DNA from: Rhodococcus sp. B7740
GTDB lineage: Bacteria > Actinomycetota > Actinomycetes > Mycobacteriales > Mycobacteriaceae
Length of the DNA stretch: 64,000 bases
Direction: 5' to 3'
Assembly (NCBI RefSeq): GCF_000954115.1
Contig: NZ_CP010797.1
Location: 868,001 to 932,000, forward strand
This document shows, piece by piece, positions 13,949 to 25,482 of this stretch. The notes beneath the pieces were generated by a model that was not told the origin of the DNA, ran no database searches, and worked only from the letters and a program-made list of their open reading frames with translations. A program made the position numbers and the translations under genes. The stretch's first letter is position 1. Each line of letters opens with the position of its first letter.

Positions 13949-14892
13949 TTTCGCTTCGCCAACATGCCATTTCGCTGGCAGCGGTCTTCGTGGCCCTGGC
14001 CATCGGCATCGTGCTCGGTTCGGGTCTGCTCTCGAGCGGTCTGGTGTCGGGCCTTCGAGACGACAAGACCGGCCTCGAAACTCAGGTGGACGATCTGGAG
14101 GCGACCAACAATCGCCTGGGTGAGCAGCTCAACTCGGCCGACGGCTTCGACGCTGCGGTTTCGGGCCGAGTGTTGCGGGATACGTTGGTCGATCGCAGCG
14201 TCGTGGTGATCACCACCCCGGACGCCGACCCCGGGGACGTGGACGGAGTCACGCGGTCGATCGGAGCATCGGGCGCCACCGTCACCGGTCGGGTGTCGCT
14301 GACCGATTCGTTCGTCTCCGCTGCGAACGGCGACGATCTTCGGACGCGACTGACCAACGTCATTCCGGCCGGCGTGCAGTTGCGCACCGGCGCGGTGGAC
14401 CAGGGCAGTCTCGCGGGGGACCTGCTGGGTTCGGTGTTGCTGCTGAACGCCGAGACCGCCCAGCCGCAGTCGACTCCCGAGGAGCTCTCGCTGGCACTGG
14501 AGACGCTGCGCAGCGGCGGGTTCATCGCGTACGACAACGGTGCCGTCGCACCCGCTCAGTTGGCTGTGGTCGTCACCGGTTCCGGTACCTCGGACGTGGA
14601 GGACGGCAATCGCGGGGCCATCGTCGCCCGCTTCGCGGGAGCCCTCGATTCACGTGGTGCAGGCGCGGTACTGGCCGGTCGCTCCGGTGCGGCCGAGGGC
14701 AACGGTTCCATCGCTGTCGTGCGAGCCGATTCGGCGCTGTCGTCCGCTCTCAGCACGGTCGACAACATCGACCGTGAAGCAGGACGGATCACCACCGTTC
14801 TCGCCTTGGCGGAGCAGCTGGACGGCGCGTCCGGCCGTTACGGCACCGGAGCCAATGCCAACGCCGTGACCGTCGGAGCGCCGGCGAGCTGA
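13945..14892 (+). CDS. steB: SteB/MctB-type envelope protein (Rv1698-like)
   Basis: A 315-residue protein with an N-terminal hydrophobic anchor (residues ~8-33, ISLAAVFVALAIGIVLGSG) followed by a coiled coil and an extracytoplasmic domain. Its M. tuberculosis counterpart Rv1698 was reported as MctB, a copper-resistance envelope protein, while the corynebacterial relative SteB works with SteA in cell division. Which role applies here is not shown by sequence. GTG at 13945 overlaps the steA stop, arguing for joint production. No Cys- or His-rich metal motif is obvious. Confidence 0.82.
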   Translation: MISLRQHAISLAAVFVALAIGIVLGSGLLSSGLVSGLRDDKTGLETQVDDLEATNNRLGEQLNSADGFDAAVSGRVLRDTLVDRSVVVITTPDADPGDVDGVTRSIGASGATVTGRVSLTDSFVSAANGDDLRTRLTNVIPAGVQLRTGAVDQGSLAGDLLGSVLLLNAETAQPQSTPEELSLALETLRSGGFIAYDNGAVAPAQLAVVVTGSGTSDVEDGNRGAIVARFAGALDSRGAGAVLAGRSGAAEGNGSIAVVRADSALSSALSTVDNIDREAGRITTVLALAEQLDGASGRYGTGANANAVTVGAPAS

Positions 14893-14925
14893 TCGTCGTA
14901 CGAACGCGCGTGTCGTTGGCGGTGA

Positions 14926-17405
<2,480 letters not shown>

Positions 17406-17410
17406 CCACC

Positions 17411-18325
17411 GTGATCGGCCAGCAGATTCAGACGTACCTCGACCATCTGGTGGTCGAGCGCGGGTCGGCACCGAACACGGTGTCGTCCTACCGTCGCGAT
17501 CTGGTGCGGTACGAGCGGTTCCTCAGCGGCTACGGCATCACCGATCTGGCGAAGGTCGCCGAGAACGACATCACCGAGTTCGTGCTCTATCTACGGCGCG
17601 GTGACGACGAATTCCCGGCACTCGCAGCGAGTTCGGCGGCCCGGACGTTGATCGCGGTGCGCGGTCTGCACAGGTTTGCGCTCGCGGAGGGGATGGTCGA
17701 GCGCAACGTCGCGAGCGAGGTCAAGCCGCCGCAGCCGGCCAAGCGGTTGCCGAAGTCGCTGCCCGTCGATCAGGTGGTTGCACTGCTCGAGTCGGCGTCG
17801 ATCGCAGGTCCCGATGCCCCACGCGGACTGCGGGATCGGGCCCTGCTGGAACTGCTCTATTCCACCGGGGCTCGTATATCCGAGGCAGTCGGGCTCGACG
17901 TCGACGACATCGACACCGAGGCTCGCTCGGTGCTGCTGCGCGGCAAAGGCGGCAAGCACCGCATCGTGCCGGTCGGGCGACCCGCTGTCGAGGCCGTCGA
18001 CGCCTACCTGGTGCGCGGCCGGCCGGGGCTGGTCTCCCGCTCGAATCCTGCCCTGTTCCTCAACGTTCGGGGCGGCAGGTTGTCTCGACAGAGTGCGTGG
18101 CAGGTGTTGCAGGATTCGGCCGTGCGGGCCGGGATCACCGCGGGGGTATCACCGCACGTCCTTCGGCATTCGTTCGCCACTCACCTGCTGGACGGCGGCG
18201 CCGACGTCCGCGTCGTGCAGGAGCTGTTGGGGCATGCGTCGGTGACGACGACGCAGATCTACACCCTCGTCACCGTCAATACTCTGCGCGAAGTGTGGGC
18301 AGGAGCGCATCCACGGGCCCGGTAG
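17411..18325 (+). CDS. xerD: Site-specific tyrosine recombinase XerD
   Basis: Resolves chromosome dimers at dif together with XerC. The 304-residue protein has an N-terminal SAM-like core-binding domain and the catalytic set: Arg in [12 protein letters not shown], Lys in the GKGGKHR beta hairpin, HxxR in HVLRHSF, His in GHASVTT and Tyr in QIYT. GTG at 17411 gives the family-standard N-terminus ([19 protein letters not shown]). Length and conserved position say housekeeping XerD rather than a phage integrase. Confidence 0.95.
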   Translation: MIGQQIQTYLDHLVVERGSAPNTVSSYRRDLVRYERFLSGYGITDLAKVAENDITEFVLYLRRGDDEFPALAASSAARTLIAVRGLHRFALAEGMVERNVASEVKPPQPAKRLPKSLPVDQVVALLESASIAGPDAPRGLRDRALLELLYSTGARISEAVGLDVDDIDTEARSVLLRGKGGKHRIVPVGRPAVEAVDAYLVRGRPGLVSRSNPALFLNVRGGRLSRQSAWQVLQDSAVRAGITAGVSPHVLRHSFATHLLDGGADVRVVQELLGHASVTTTQIYTLVTVNTLREVWAGAHPRAR

Positions 18326-18435
18326 CACGAGGCCGGCTGTCGTGCGTCAGCGTGTCCGGTGACGATGCGCGAGCGTCAAGCGGTAGCGTTTGCGTGAACT
18401 ACTCGAAGACGAACGGGACAGGGGAGCGCTGGAAC

Positions 18436-19398
18436 GTGTCGACACCGCAGCCGCCAGCGGCGGAGTCAGGCTTGAATCATCCGCATCTCGACGGTGCCCT
18501 GTTCCAGACGCGTCAACCGGAATCCAGTCGGGAGACTCACGACATCATTCCCGCGCCGAACGAGCTCGGGCCCACCGGTCGCAAGACCAGGGCCGTCCCC
18601 GATCCGCAACCGCTGGCCAGTCACGGCCCGGCCAAGATCATCGCGATGTGTAACCAGAAAGGTGGCGTCGGCAAGACGACGTCGACCATCAATCTCGGTG
18701 CCTCGTTGGCCGGCTACGGCCGCCGCGTGCTGCTCGTGGATCTCGACCCGCAGGGCGCACTGTCTGCGGGATTGGGCGTCGCACATCACGAGCTCGATCT
18801 GACGGTCTACAACCTCCTCGTCGAAGCGAAGGTCTCCGCCGACGACATCATCATGCGCACTCGCGTCGAGAACCTCGATCTGATGCCCAGCAACATCGAT
18901 CTCTCCGCAGCCGAGATTCAGTTGGTCACCGAGGTCGGCCGGGAGCAGACACTCGGGCGGGTGCTGCATCCGATTCTCGATCGCTACGACTACGTCCTCA
19001 TCGATTGCCAGCCGTCGCTCGGTCTGTTGACGGTCAACGCGCTCACGTGTGCCGACGAAGTGCTGATCCCCATGGAGTGCGAGTACTTCAGTCTGCGCGG
19101 ACTGGCGTTGTTGAACGACACCGTCGAGAAGGTGCGCGATCGGCTCAACCCGAGGCTCACGTTGGCCGGCATCGTGGTGACGATGTTCGACGCCCGCACA
19201 TTGCACTCGCGTGAGGTGATGACGCGAGTGGTCGAGGTGTTCGGCGACGTCGTCTACGACACGGTGATCACTCGTACGGTTCGGTTCCCGGAAACCAGTG
19301 TGGCCGGTGAGCCGATCACCACGTGGGCTCCGAAATCCGGCGGCGCACAGGCGTACCGCGCCCTCGCGCGCGAGGTGATCTACCGGTCGGGTCCGTGA
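18436..19398 (+). CDS. ParA-family ATPase (Rv1708-like)
   Basis: A Walker-type partition ATPase of 320 residues. The deviant Walker A KGGVGKTT is at 75-82, the switch DLDPQGALSAG follows, and YDYVLIDCQPSLG is Walker B. A 65-residue disordered N-terminal extension precedes the domain. It is the ParA-like protein coupled to scpA/scpB, distinct from the parAB pair near oriC, and probably helps segregation or positioning with the condensin. GTG at 18436 is chosen for context; it overlaps the scpA start by 4 bases. Confidence 0.9.
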   Translation: MSTPQPPAAESGLNHPHLDGALFQTRQPESSRETHDIIPAPNELGPTGRKTRAVPDPQPLASHGPAKIIAMCNQKGGVGKTTSTINLGASLAGYGRRVLLVDLDPQGALSAGLGVAHHELDLTVYNLLVEAKVSADDIIMRTRVENLDLMPSNIDLSAAEIQLVTEVGREQTLGRVLHPILDRYDYVLIDCQPSLGLLTVNALTCADEVLIPMECEYFSLRGLALLNDTVEKVRDRLNPRLTLAGIVVTMFDARTLHSREVMTRVVEVFGDVVYDTVITRTVRFPETSVAGEPITTWAPKSGGAQAYRALAREVIYRSGP

Positions 19399-20231
19399 CC
19401 GTCGACGCTGCCGACGAGGCCCCGATCGAGGTTCCGGCCGACGCGGATCCGTCGAAATTCCGGGTGCGGTTGCTCAACTTCGAGGGTCCGTTCGATCTGC
19501 TGCTGTCGTTGATCAGTCAGCATCGAATGGACGTCACCGAAGTGGCGTTGCACACCGTCACCGACGATTTCATCTCGTTCACCAAGTCGCTCGGTGCCGA
19601 TGTCGGCCTCGACCAGACGACGGAATTCCTCGTCGTCGCCGCGACGCTGCTCGACCTCAAGGCAGCACGGTTGCTGCCCTCGGGCGATGTGGAGGACGCC
19701 GAGGATCTTGCGCTGCTCGAAGTTCGAGATCTACTGTTCGCCCGGCTACTTCAATACCGGGCCTACAAGCAGGTCGCTCTGCTGTTCGGTGAACTGGAAG
19801 CTGCTGCGCTGCGACGTTATCCGCGATCGGTGTCGGTGGAGGACAGGTACGCCGATCTGATTCCCGAGGTGCTGCTCGGCGTCGACCCGGCCACATTCGC
19901 CGACATCGCCGCTGCGGCATTTCGACCCAAACCGATTCCGCAGGTGGGGCTCGATCACATCCATCAGCACGCGGTCTCGATCCCGGAGCAGGCGGCGTGG
20001 CTGCTCGACAATCTGCAGGGCCGAGGCCTCAACGAGTGGGCATCGTTCTCGGAGTTGGTGCAGGACTGCGAGGTGCAGGTCGAAATAATCGCGCGATTCC
20101 TGGCGTTGCTGGAGCTGTTCCGCCAACAGGTGATCGCGTTCGAACAGCCCGAGCCGCTCGGCGATCTCCGAGTGAGTTGGACCGGTAAGGACGAAGGACC
20201 CATCGTGGTCACGGAAGAGGACTACGCATGA
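19395..20231 (+). CDS. scpA: Segregation and condensation protein A
   Basis: The kleisin subunit of the SMC-ScpAB condensin, which bridges SMC heads. The 278-residue protein has the N-terminal motif FEGPFDLLLSLISQHRMDV and the following EFLVVAATLLDLKAARLLP helix typical of ScpA. The C-terminal winged helix ends at about residue 265. GTG at 19395 lies inside the parA stop. The stop overlaps scpB (ATGA), consistent with fixed stoichiometry. Confidence 0.95.
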   Translation: MTVDAADEAPIEVPADADPSKFRVRLLNFEGPFDLLLSLISQHRMDVTEVALHTVTDDFISFTKSLGADVGLDQTTEFLVVAATLLDLKAARLLPSGDVEDAEDLALLEVRDLLFARLLQYRAYKQVALLFGELEAAALRRYPRSVSVEDRYADLIPEVLLGVDPATFADIAAAAFRPKPIPQVGLDHIHQHAVSIPEQAAWLLDNLQGRGLNEWASFSELVQDCEVQVEIIARFLALLELFRQQVIAFEQPEPLGDLRVSWTGKDEGPIVVTEEDYA

Positions 20232-20911
20232 GTGTCGACCCGGAGCTCGAGCTCGAGGACGGCGAGAATTCCGAGGAGCTCGACGACGCCACCCTCGCCT
20301 CGGCTCTGGAAGCTGTGTTGCTGATCGTCGATACCCCTGCCTCGGACGAGCAACTCGCCTCGGCGGTGGGTGCGTCGGTAGCGCGCGTGCGCGCAACCCT
20401 GAACGAGATGGCTGCCGCACTGACCGAACGAACCAGCGGAATAGACCTCCGTTACGCCGGTGACGGATGGCGTTTCTACACCCGAACCGCCTATGCGCCG
20501 TACGTCGAGCGGCTGCTTCTGGACGGGGCTCGGTCCAAGCTCACACGCGCGGCATTGGAAACCCTGGCCGTGATCGCATATCGTCAACCGTTGACCCGCG
20601 CACGAGTCAGCGCCGTACGTGGAGTCAACGTCGATGGAGTGATGCGTACGTTGCTCGCCCGTGGACTGATCTCCGAAGCAGGAACGGACCCGGAGACGAA
20701 CGGCACGATGTACTGCACCACCGAGTTGTTCCTCGAACGGCTCGGGCTCGCATCGCTCGGTGATCTACCCGAACTGGCACCGCTGTTGCCGGGTGTGGAC
20801 CTGATCGACGAGATCAGTGACAGCATGGACACCGACCCGAGAACGACCCGCTCCACCAAGAACCGCGGATCGAAACCCGATCCGGCAGCCGAGCTCGACT
20901 CGGACGACTGA
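20228..20911 (+). CDS. scpB: Segregation and condensation protein B
   Basis: The partner of ScpA in the condensin complex, with two winged-helix domains. In the 227 residues, LASALEAVLLIVDTPASDEQLA and ALETLAVIAYRQPLTRARVSAVRGVN are the family hallmarks. The acidic N- and C-terminal tails (~25 and ~40 residues) are disordered. Translationally coupled to scpA through a 4-base overlap. Confidence 0.95.
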   Translation: MSVDPELELEDGENSEELDDATLASALEAVLLIVDTPASDEQLASAVGASVARVRATLNEMAAALTERTSGIDLRYAGDGWRFYTRTAYAPYVERLLLDGARSKLTRAALETLAVIAYRQPLTRARVSAVRGVNVDGVMRTLLARGLISEAGTDPETNGTMYCTTELFLERLGLASLGDLPELAPLLPGVDLIDEISDSMDTDPRTTRSTKNRGSKPDPAAELDSDD

Positions 20912-20923
20912 TAGGTAAGACAA

Positions 20924-22117
20924 GTGAACAAGCCCGCTCGCCGTGATGGCACACCGGACCGTAACAAGAGACAAGACCCACGCAGGAAGCCGACCGCAGG
21001 TAGGTCGGACACTCCGCGTGACGCGCGCCGCGGAGATCGCACCCGCGACGCGGCGCCCCGTGACGGCGCTCCCCGTACCGGAGCCCCTCGCGCTGGCGCC
21101 CCTCGTACCGGGGGACCCCGTGCTGGTGCACCCCGCACCGGAGCTCCTCGTGCAGGTGCCCGGCCGGCCCCGCGCAAGGGCGTCGAGCAGGAATCCTTCG
21201 ATTACAAGCCTGTCGAGACCGGCATCAACGACCGCAGCAACGACGCCGTTCCTCGCAAGAAGCCCTCGCGTCCCAAGCCGCCGAAGCCGCAGAAGAAGCA
21301 GGTTCCGTCGACCACGATCAGCAACGCCAAACCGGCGAAGCATCAGCACACCGATTCCTCACCGCGCAAGCACGTACCCGCCGGTGAAGGCGTTCGGTTG
21401 CAGAAGGTGCTCGCGCAGGCAGGCGTCGCATCGCGTCGTGCCGCCGAGGAACTGATCGCCGACGGCCGCGTCGAGGTCGACGGACGCATCGTCACCGAAC
21501 AGGGCATCCGCATCGATCCCAACATCGCTGTGGTCCGCGTCGACGGCACTCGCGTGGTCGTGAAGGAAGAGCTCGTTCACCTCGCGATGAACAAGCCGCG
21601 TGGATGGCAGTGCACCATGTCCGACGATCTGGGACGCCCGTGCGTCGGCGACATCGTCTCCGAGCGCGTACAGGCGGGGCAGCGACTGTTCCACGTCGGA
21701 CGCCTCGATGCCGACACCGAGGGGCTGTTGCTCTTCACCAACGACGGTGATCTTGCTCACCGTCTGATGCACCCGTCGTTCGAGGTCTCCAAGACCTACC
21801 TCGCGACGCTGTTCGGCACCATTCCCCGCACTCTGGGCAAGCAGCTGCGTGAAGGCGTGACCCTCGACGACGGCCCGGTGAAGGTCGACGGCTTCCAGCT
21901 GCTCGACATCTCGGACGGCAAGTCTCTCGTCAAGGTGACGCTCCACGAGGGCCGCAAGCACATCGTGCGTCGGTTGTTCGACAAGGTCGGCTTCCCCGTC
22001 GGACGTCTCGTGCGTACCGATGTCGGCAACATCGTGCTCGGCGATCAGCGTCCAGGAACACTGCGTGTCCTCGGACGCGGCGAGATCGGCAAGCTCTACG
22101 AATCCGTGGGCCTGTGA
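20924..22117 (+). CDS. rluB: 23S rRNA pseudouridine synthase, RluB type, with long basic extension
   Basis: Makes pseudouridine in 23S helix 89 in relatives. Residues ~1-150 are disordered and very basic, with a 5-residue tandem repeat at 44-84 and [14 protein letters not shown] after it. An S4 domain follows ([20 protein letters not shown]), then the RsuA/RluB catalytic domain with the nucleophile Asp in [12 protein letters not shown]. At 397 residues it is ~150 longer than the enterobacterial core. GTG at 20924 is preceded by AGGTAAGA. Located between scpB and cmk as in mycobacteria. Confidence 0.93.
   Translation: MNKPARRDGTPDRNKRQDPRRKPTAGRSDTPRDARRGDRTRDAAPRDGAPRTGAPRAGAPRTGGPRAGAPRTGAPRAGARPAPRKGVEQESFDYKPVETGINDRSNDAVPRKKPSRPKPPKPQKKQVPSTTISNAKPAKHQHTDSSPRKHVPAGEGVRLQKVLAQAGVASRRAAEELIADGRVEVDGRIVTEQGIRIDPNIAVVRVDGTRVVVKEELVHLAMNKPRGWQCTMSDDLGRPCVGDIVSERVQAGQRLFHVGRLDADTEGLLLFTNDGDLAHRLMHPSFEVSKTYLATLFGTIPRTLGKQLREGVTLDDGPVKVDGFQLLDISDGKSLVKVTLHEGRKHIVRRLFDKVGFPVGRLVRTDVGNIVLGDQRPGTLRVLGRGEIGKLYESVGL
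21053..21175 (+). repeat. 15-bp coding tandem repeat in rluB (R-T/A-G-A/G-P units)
   Basis: About eight units encoding alternating RTGAP and RAGAP (with one RTGGP) in the disordered head of RluB. Synonymous changes between units indicate the repeat is old enough to have drifted. Copy number is likely to vary among strains. Confidence 0.85.
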
Positions 22118-22800
22118 TGAGCGCGCTCGTCGTGGCGATGGACGGGCCTTCGGGCACCGGCAAATCGTCGGTATCGCGCAGGCTCGCATCGGCACTCGAA
22201 GCAAGCTACCTCGACACCGGTGCGATGTACCGCGTGGCGACGGTGTGGGTGCTGCGCTCGGGCGTCGAGCCCACCGATGCAGACGCTGTCGCGAAAGCTG
22301 TTGCAGCACTTCCCCTCGAGATCGGCAAGGACCCGCTGTCCGAGACCGTTTTGCTCGACGGTGAAGACGTCAGCGGCGAAATCCGCGGCGATGCGGTCAC
22401 CAAGGCCGTCTCTGCCGTGTCCGCAGTGCCTGCGGTGCGCGAGCTCTTGGTGCAGATGCAGCGCGACCTTGCGAGTTCGTCGACGCGAATCGTGGTAGAG
22501 GGACGCGACATCGGCACCGTCGTTCTTCCCGACGCCGACGTGAAGGTGTTCCTGACTGCCTCACCGGAAGCGCGGGCACAGCGTCGCAACAAACAGAACA
22601 TCGAACAGGGTCGCGACGACGACTACGAATCCGTGCTCGCGGACGTGCAACGCCGCGATCACGCAGATTCGACGAGAGCAGTGTCACCGCTTCGTCCCGC
22701 CGAGGATTCGGTGATCGTCGATACCAGCGAGCTGGATCTCGACGGCGTGATCGAGCGTTTGCTGCTCGTGGTGAACGACAGAAGTGGAGCAGTCCAGTGA
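22117..22800 (+). CDS. cmk: Cytidylate kinase
   Basis: Phosphorylates CMP and dCMP. The 227-residue P-loop kinase has [18 protein letters not shown] at the N-terminus, [24 protein letters not shown] and the lid [20 protein letters not shown], all family hallmarks. ATG at 22117 shares its A with the rluB stop; GTG at 22114 is an alternative one codon earlier. It overlaps der by 4 bases, the usual cmk-der pairing of actinobacteria. Confidence 0.96.
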   Translation: MSALVVAMDGPSGTGKSSVSRRLASALEASYLDTGAMYRVATVWVLRSGVEPTDADAVAKAVAALPLEIGKDPLSETVLLDGEDVSGEIRGDAVTKAVSAVSAVPAVRELLVQMQRDLASSSTRIVVEGRDIGTVVLPDADVKVFLTASPEARAQRRNKQNIEQGRDDDYESVLADVQRRDHADSTRAVSPLRPAEDSVIVDTSELDLDGVIERLLLVVNDRSGAVQ

Positions 22801-24245
22801 GTGAAGAATTCTTCTCCGGCGCAGCGGAAACCGCGGGCGACGGAACATGGAGTGACGAGGGCGAGTGGGAGTACGTCGACCTCAACGAAGGTGAAGACGG
22901 CGAAGATGCCGTAGCCGTACCGACTCTCGCCGTGGTGGGCCGACCGAACGTCGGTAAGTCGACGCTCGTCAACCGCATCATCGGACGACGCGAAGCAGTG
23001 GTCGAAGACGTCCCAGGCGTCACCCGCGACCGGGTGTCGTACGAGGCGAACTGGAGTGGTCGACGCTTCCTGGTGCAGGACACCGGCGGTTGGGAACCCG
23101 ACGCGAAGGGTCTGCAGCAATCCGTTGCGCGCCAGGCCGAGTTGGCGATGAACACCGCCGACGCGATCCTGTTGGTCGTCGACGCGCGAGTCGGTTCGAC
23201 GACGACGGACGAGGCAGTGGCGCGAGTACTGCGTCGCTCGAAGACTCCGGTTCTGTTGGTGGCCAACAAGGTCGACGACGGCCGCACCGAGTCCGAGGTT
23301 GCCGCGCTGTGGTCACTGGGTCTGGGGGAGCCGCTGTCGGTCTCGGCCACCCACGGGCGCGGTACCGGTGATCTGCTCGATCGCGTGCTCGAGGCCTTGC
23401 CCGAGACGCCGCGTGAGGGAATTCCCGGTGGGGGACCCAGGCGTGTCGCTCTGGTCGGTAAGCCGAACGTTGGCAAGTCCTCGTTGATCAACAAGCTGTC
23501 GGGCGACGAGCGCTCGGTGGTGCACGATGTTGCCGGCACCACCGTCGATCCTGTCGACTCGTTGGTCGAATTGGGCGGCAAGACTTGGCGATTCGTCGAT
23601 ACCGCAGGACTGCGTAAGCGCGTCAGCCATGCCAGCGGTGCCGAGTTCTACGCGTCGCTGCGCACCAAGTCCGCCATCGAGGCCGCCGAGGTCGCGATTC
23701 TGCTTCTCGATGCCTCACAGGTGATCTCGGAGCAGGACATGCGTGTGCTGAGCATGGTCTCCGATGCCGGCCGCGCGTTGGTGTTGGCGTTCAACAAGTG
23801 GGATCTGGTGGACGACGATCGTCGTCAGCAGCTCGAGAAGGAGATCGATCGTGATCTCGCTCGGGTGCCGTGGGCGCAGCGTGTGAACATCTCGGCACAG
23901 ACCGGCCGTGCGGTACAGAAGCTCGTACCTGCGCTCGAGACGGCTCTGGAGTCATGGGACAAGCGAGTGCCCACCGGACGCCTCAACACGTGGCTCAAGG
24001 AAGTCGTGGCGGCCACACCGCCGCCGATGCGTGGCGGACGTCTGCCGCGCATCATGTTCGCGACGCAGGCCAGCACGCGGCCGCCGACGTTCGTGCTGTT
24101 CACCACAGGGTTCCTCGAGGCCGGCTATCGCCGATTCATCGAGCGGCGTCTGCGTGAGGAGTTCAACTTCGACGGCAGCCCCGTGCGTGTATCGGTGCGT
24201 ATCCGGGAGAAGCGGGAACGGCCGGGCAAGGGCAACAACCGCTGA
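22797..24245 (+). CDS. der: Ribosome assembly GTPase Der (EngA)
   Basis: A tandem GTPase needed for 50S maturation. The 482-residue protein has a ~40-residue acidic head, G domain 1 ([18 protein letters not shown]), G domain 2 ([21 protein letters not shown]) and a C-terminal KH-like domain with [11 protein letters not shown]. It is the last gene of the housekeeping block and lies 85 bases before tRNA-Pro. GTG start inside the cmk stop. Confidence 0.97.
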   Translation: MSEEFFSGAAETAGDGTWSDEGEWEYVDLNEGEDGEDAVAVPTLAVVGRPNVGKSTLVNRIIGRREAVVEDVPGVTRDRVSYEANWSGRRFLVQDTGGWEPDAKGLQQSVARQAELAMNTADAILLVVDARVGSTTTDEAVARVLRRSKTPVLLVANKVDDGRTESEVAALWSLGLGEPLSVSATHGRGTGDLLDRVLEALPETPREGIPGGGPRRVALVGKPNVGKSSLINKLSGDERSVVHDVAGTTVDPVDSLVELGGKTWRFVDTAGLRKRVSHASGAEFYASLRTKSAIEAAEVAILLLDASQVISEQDMRVLSMVSDAGRALVLAFNKWDLVDDDRRQQLEKEIDRDLARVPWAQRVNISAQTGRAVQKLVPALETALESWDKRVPTGRLNTWLKEVVAATPPPMRGGRLPRIMFATQASTRPPTFVLFTTGFLEAGYRRFIERRLREEFNFDGSPVRVSVRIREKRERPGKGNNR

Positions 24246-24330
24246 CGTAGTCCGGTACCGCCCCTGAGCAGGCGATTTCCTCTCAGGGGTAGGGCTGGGG
24301 TAATCTCAGCAAGCGCCTTTCGAGGCGCGG

Positions 24331-24404
<74 letters not shown>

Positions 24405-24424
24405 CATAGATAGATGCAGGCCAG

Positions 24425-24459
24425 AGGCGGTTTCGGAGAATTCCGGAGCCGTCTTTTTT
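24425..24459 (+). terminator. Intrinsic terminator after tRNA-Pro
   Basis: GAGGCGGTTTCGGA, loop GAAT and TCCGGAGCCGTC form a hairpin of about 12 bp with some GU pairs, followed by six Ts. It closes the tRNA transcript. Confidence 0.85.
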
Positions 24460-24595
24460 GTGTGCGTGCCGCGGGGGTGTCACCAGCCTGTCCGGGTTAT
24501 CGTCTCGAATTCGTGGGGTATGAACTTGCCGAGGCATGGCGACGCGCGAACTCCGAAAAATTCTGGTGTCGGTGCTCTGTGCGATTCTCCACGGC

Positions 24596-24889
24596 ATGGC
24601 GATCTGCATGGCGTGTGAACTGGAAATGCTCGAGTCGGTGGGTTGCACATGGCGGCCTAGTCGAATACCCAATGGACGGAGAAAGTGCCACGACTGCTCT
24701 GCGCCGCCGGGAGCACTTCATCACCCAGGCTGTGACGGTGAGCGGTGCCGATGTGGCCAAATGCTCTCGTGCGGCAGCGGATGCGCAGTCGACGAATGCG
24801 AGCGTGAAGACGGGCACGACTACATCGGTGGAAGTTGCAGGTGGTGCGGGCAACCGTTCGGGGATCTCCGCCTCGTCAGCGGTCCATGA
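24596..24889 (+). CDS. Small cysteine-rich zinc-ribbon-like protein
   Basis: Roughly 97 residues. CHDCSAPPGALHHPGCDGE followed by CRCGQML and a further CxxC-like pair near the end (CRWCGQ) give a metal-binding pattern seen in small hypothetical and phage-associated actinobacterial proteins. Function unknown. The frame is open from 24536; the start is uncertain (ATGs at 24536, 24596 and 24608, none with a clear ribosome site). Base composition is more AT-rich than the flanking housekeeping genes. It lies between the tRNA-Pro terminator and the catabolic region, a common landing zone for acquired DNA. Confidence 0.55.
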   Translation: MAICMACELEMLESVGCTWRPSRIPNGRRKCHDCSAPPGALHHPGCDGERCRCGQMLSCGSGCAVDECEREDGHDYIGGSCRWCGQPFGDLRLVSGP

Positions 24890-25009
24890 CATCGCCGGTA
24901 GGCATCTGGACTGTGCGCTTGCTCAGGTTGAGCCCGAGCTGTACAGGCGCCGACATCCTGCGGTCGGGTGTTGGTCCGAGGGATCACTGATCTAGGGCAT
25001 CATGGGTCC

Positions 25010-25432
25010 ATGAGCGATCTCGAGTACCTCGCCACTTTGCTTTCCGCGCTCGATGGAGAGATCGCGCGAATCTCTGCCGCCGAATCGGGCTCCGACGAAC
25101 AGGCATCGGCCATCGACGACGCGGCCGATGCCGTCTTCCGGTTGCGCGAGAAGGTCAAGGCCGGGTACCCCGGCAAGAAGGCCTATTACATCGCGGCGTC
25201 GACCGATCCGAATGGGATCAGGGTCGAGGGAATTTCGGCGCTACCCAGCAAACGCGCCCACGAATTGGTTCGAGACGGTGGTTGGATGCATGCGGATTCC
25301 AGTACCGTCCTCGAAGCTCTCGATGACGACCGGCTCAGTCGGTACCACGCCATCGCGGGACGCGGTGTTGCGCAGACATTTCGAGACTCACGCGAATATT
25401 TGGCAGCGGCAACGGGACTTGCCGACAAGTAG
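25010..25432 (+). CDS. Conserved hypothetical protein, 140 aa
   Basis: Not recognised. The protein is acidic and mostly helical at the N-terminus (DLEYLATLLSALDGEIARISAA), followed by a possible alpha/beta part (KAYYIAASTDPNGIRVEGISALPS). No signal peptide or membrane segment. ATG at 25010 is preferred over an upstream ATG at 24968 because the extra residues look non-coding. It stands alone, convergent with the hydantoinase operon whose last gene ends 50 bases away. Confidence 0.6.
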   Translation: MSDLEYLATLLSALDGEIARISAAESGSDEQASAIDDAADAVFRLREKVKAGYPGKKAYYIAASTDPNGIRVEGISALPSKRAHELVRDGGWMHADSSTVLEALDDDRLSRYHAIAGRGVAQTFRDSREYLAAATGLADK

Positions 25433-25482
25433 ACCTATCGGATCGTCCGTGGACGAAGAGCGAGATCGCTCGTGTACGAGGA

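Noticed and set aside
24414..24995. 193-codon plus-strand frame over the Cys-rich gene
   Set aside because: It begins within the tRNA-Pro terminator and has no protein-like pattern; the frame with the Cys clusters is preferred.
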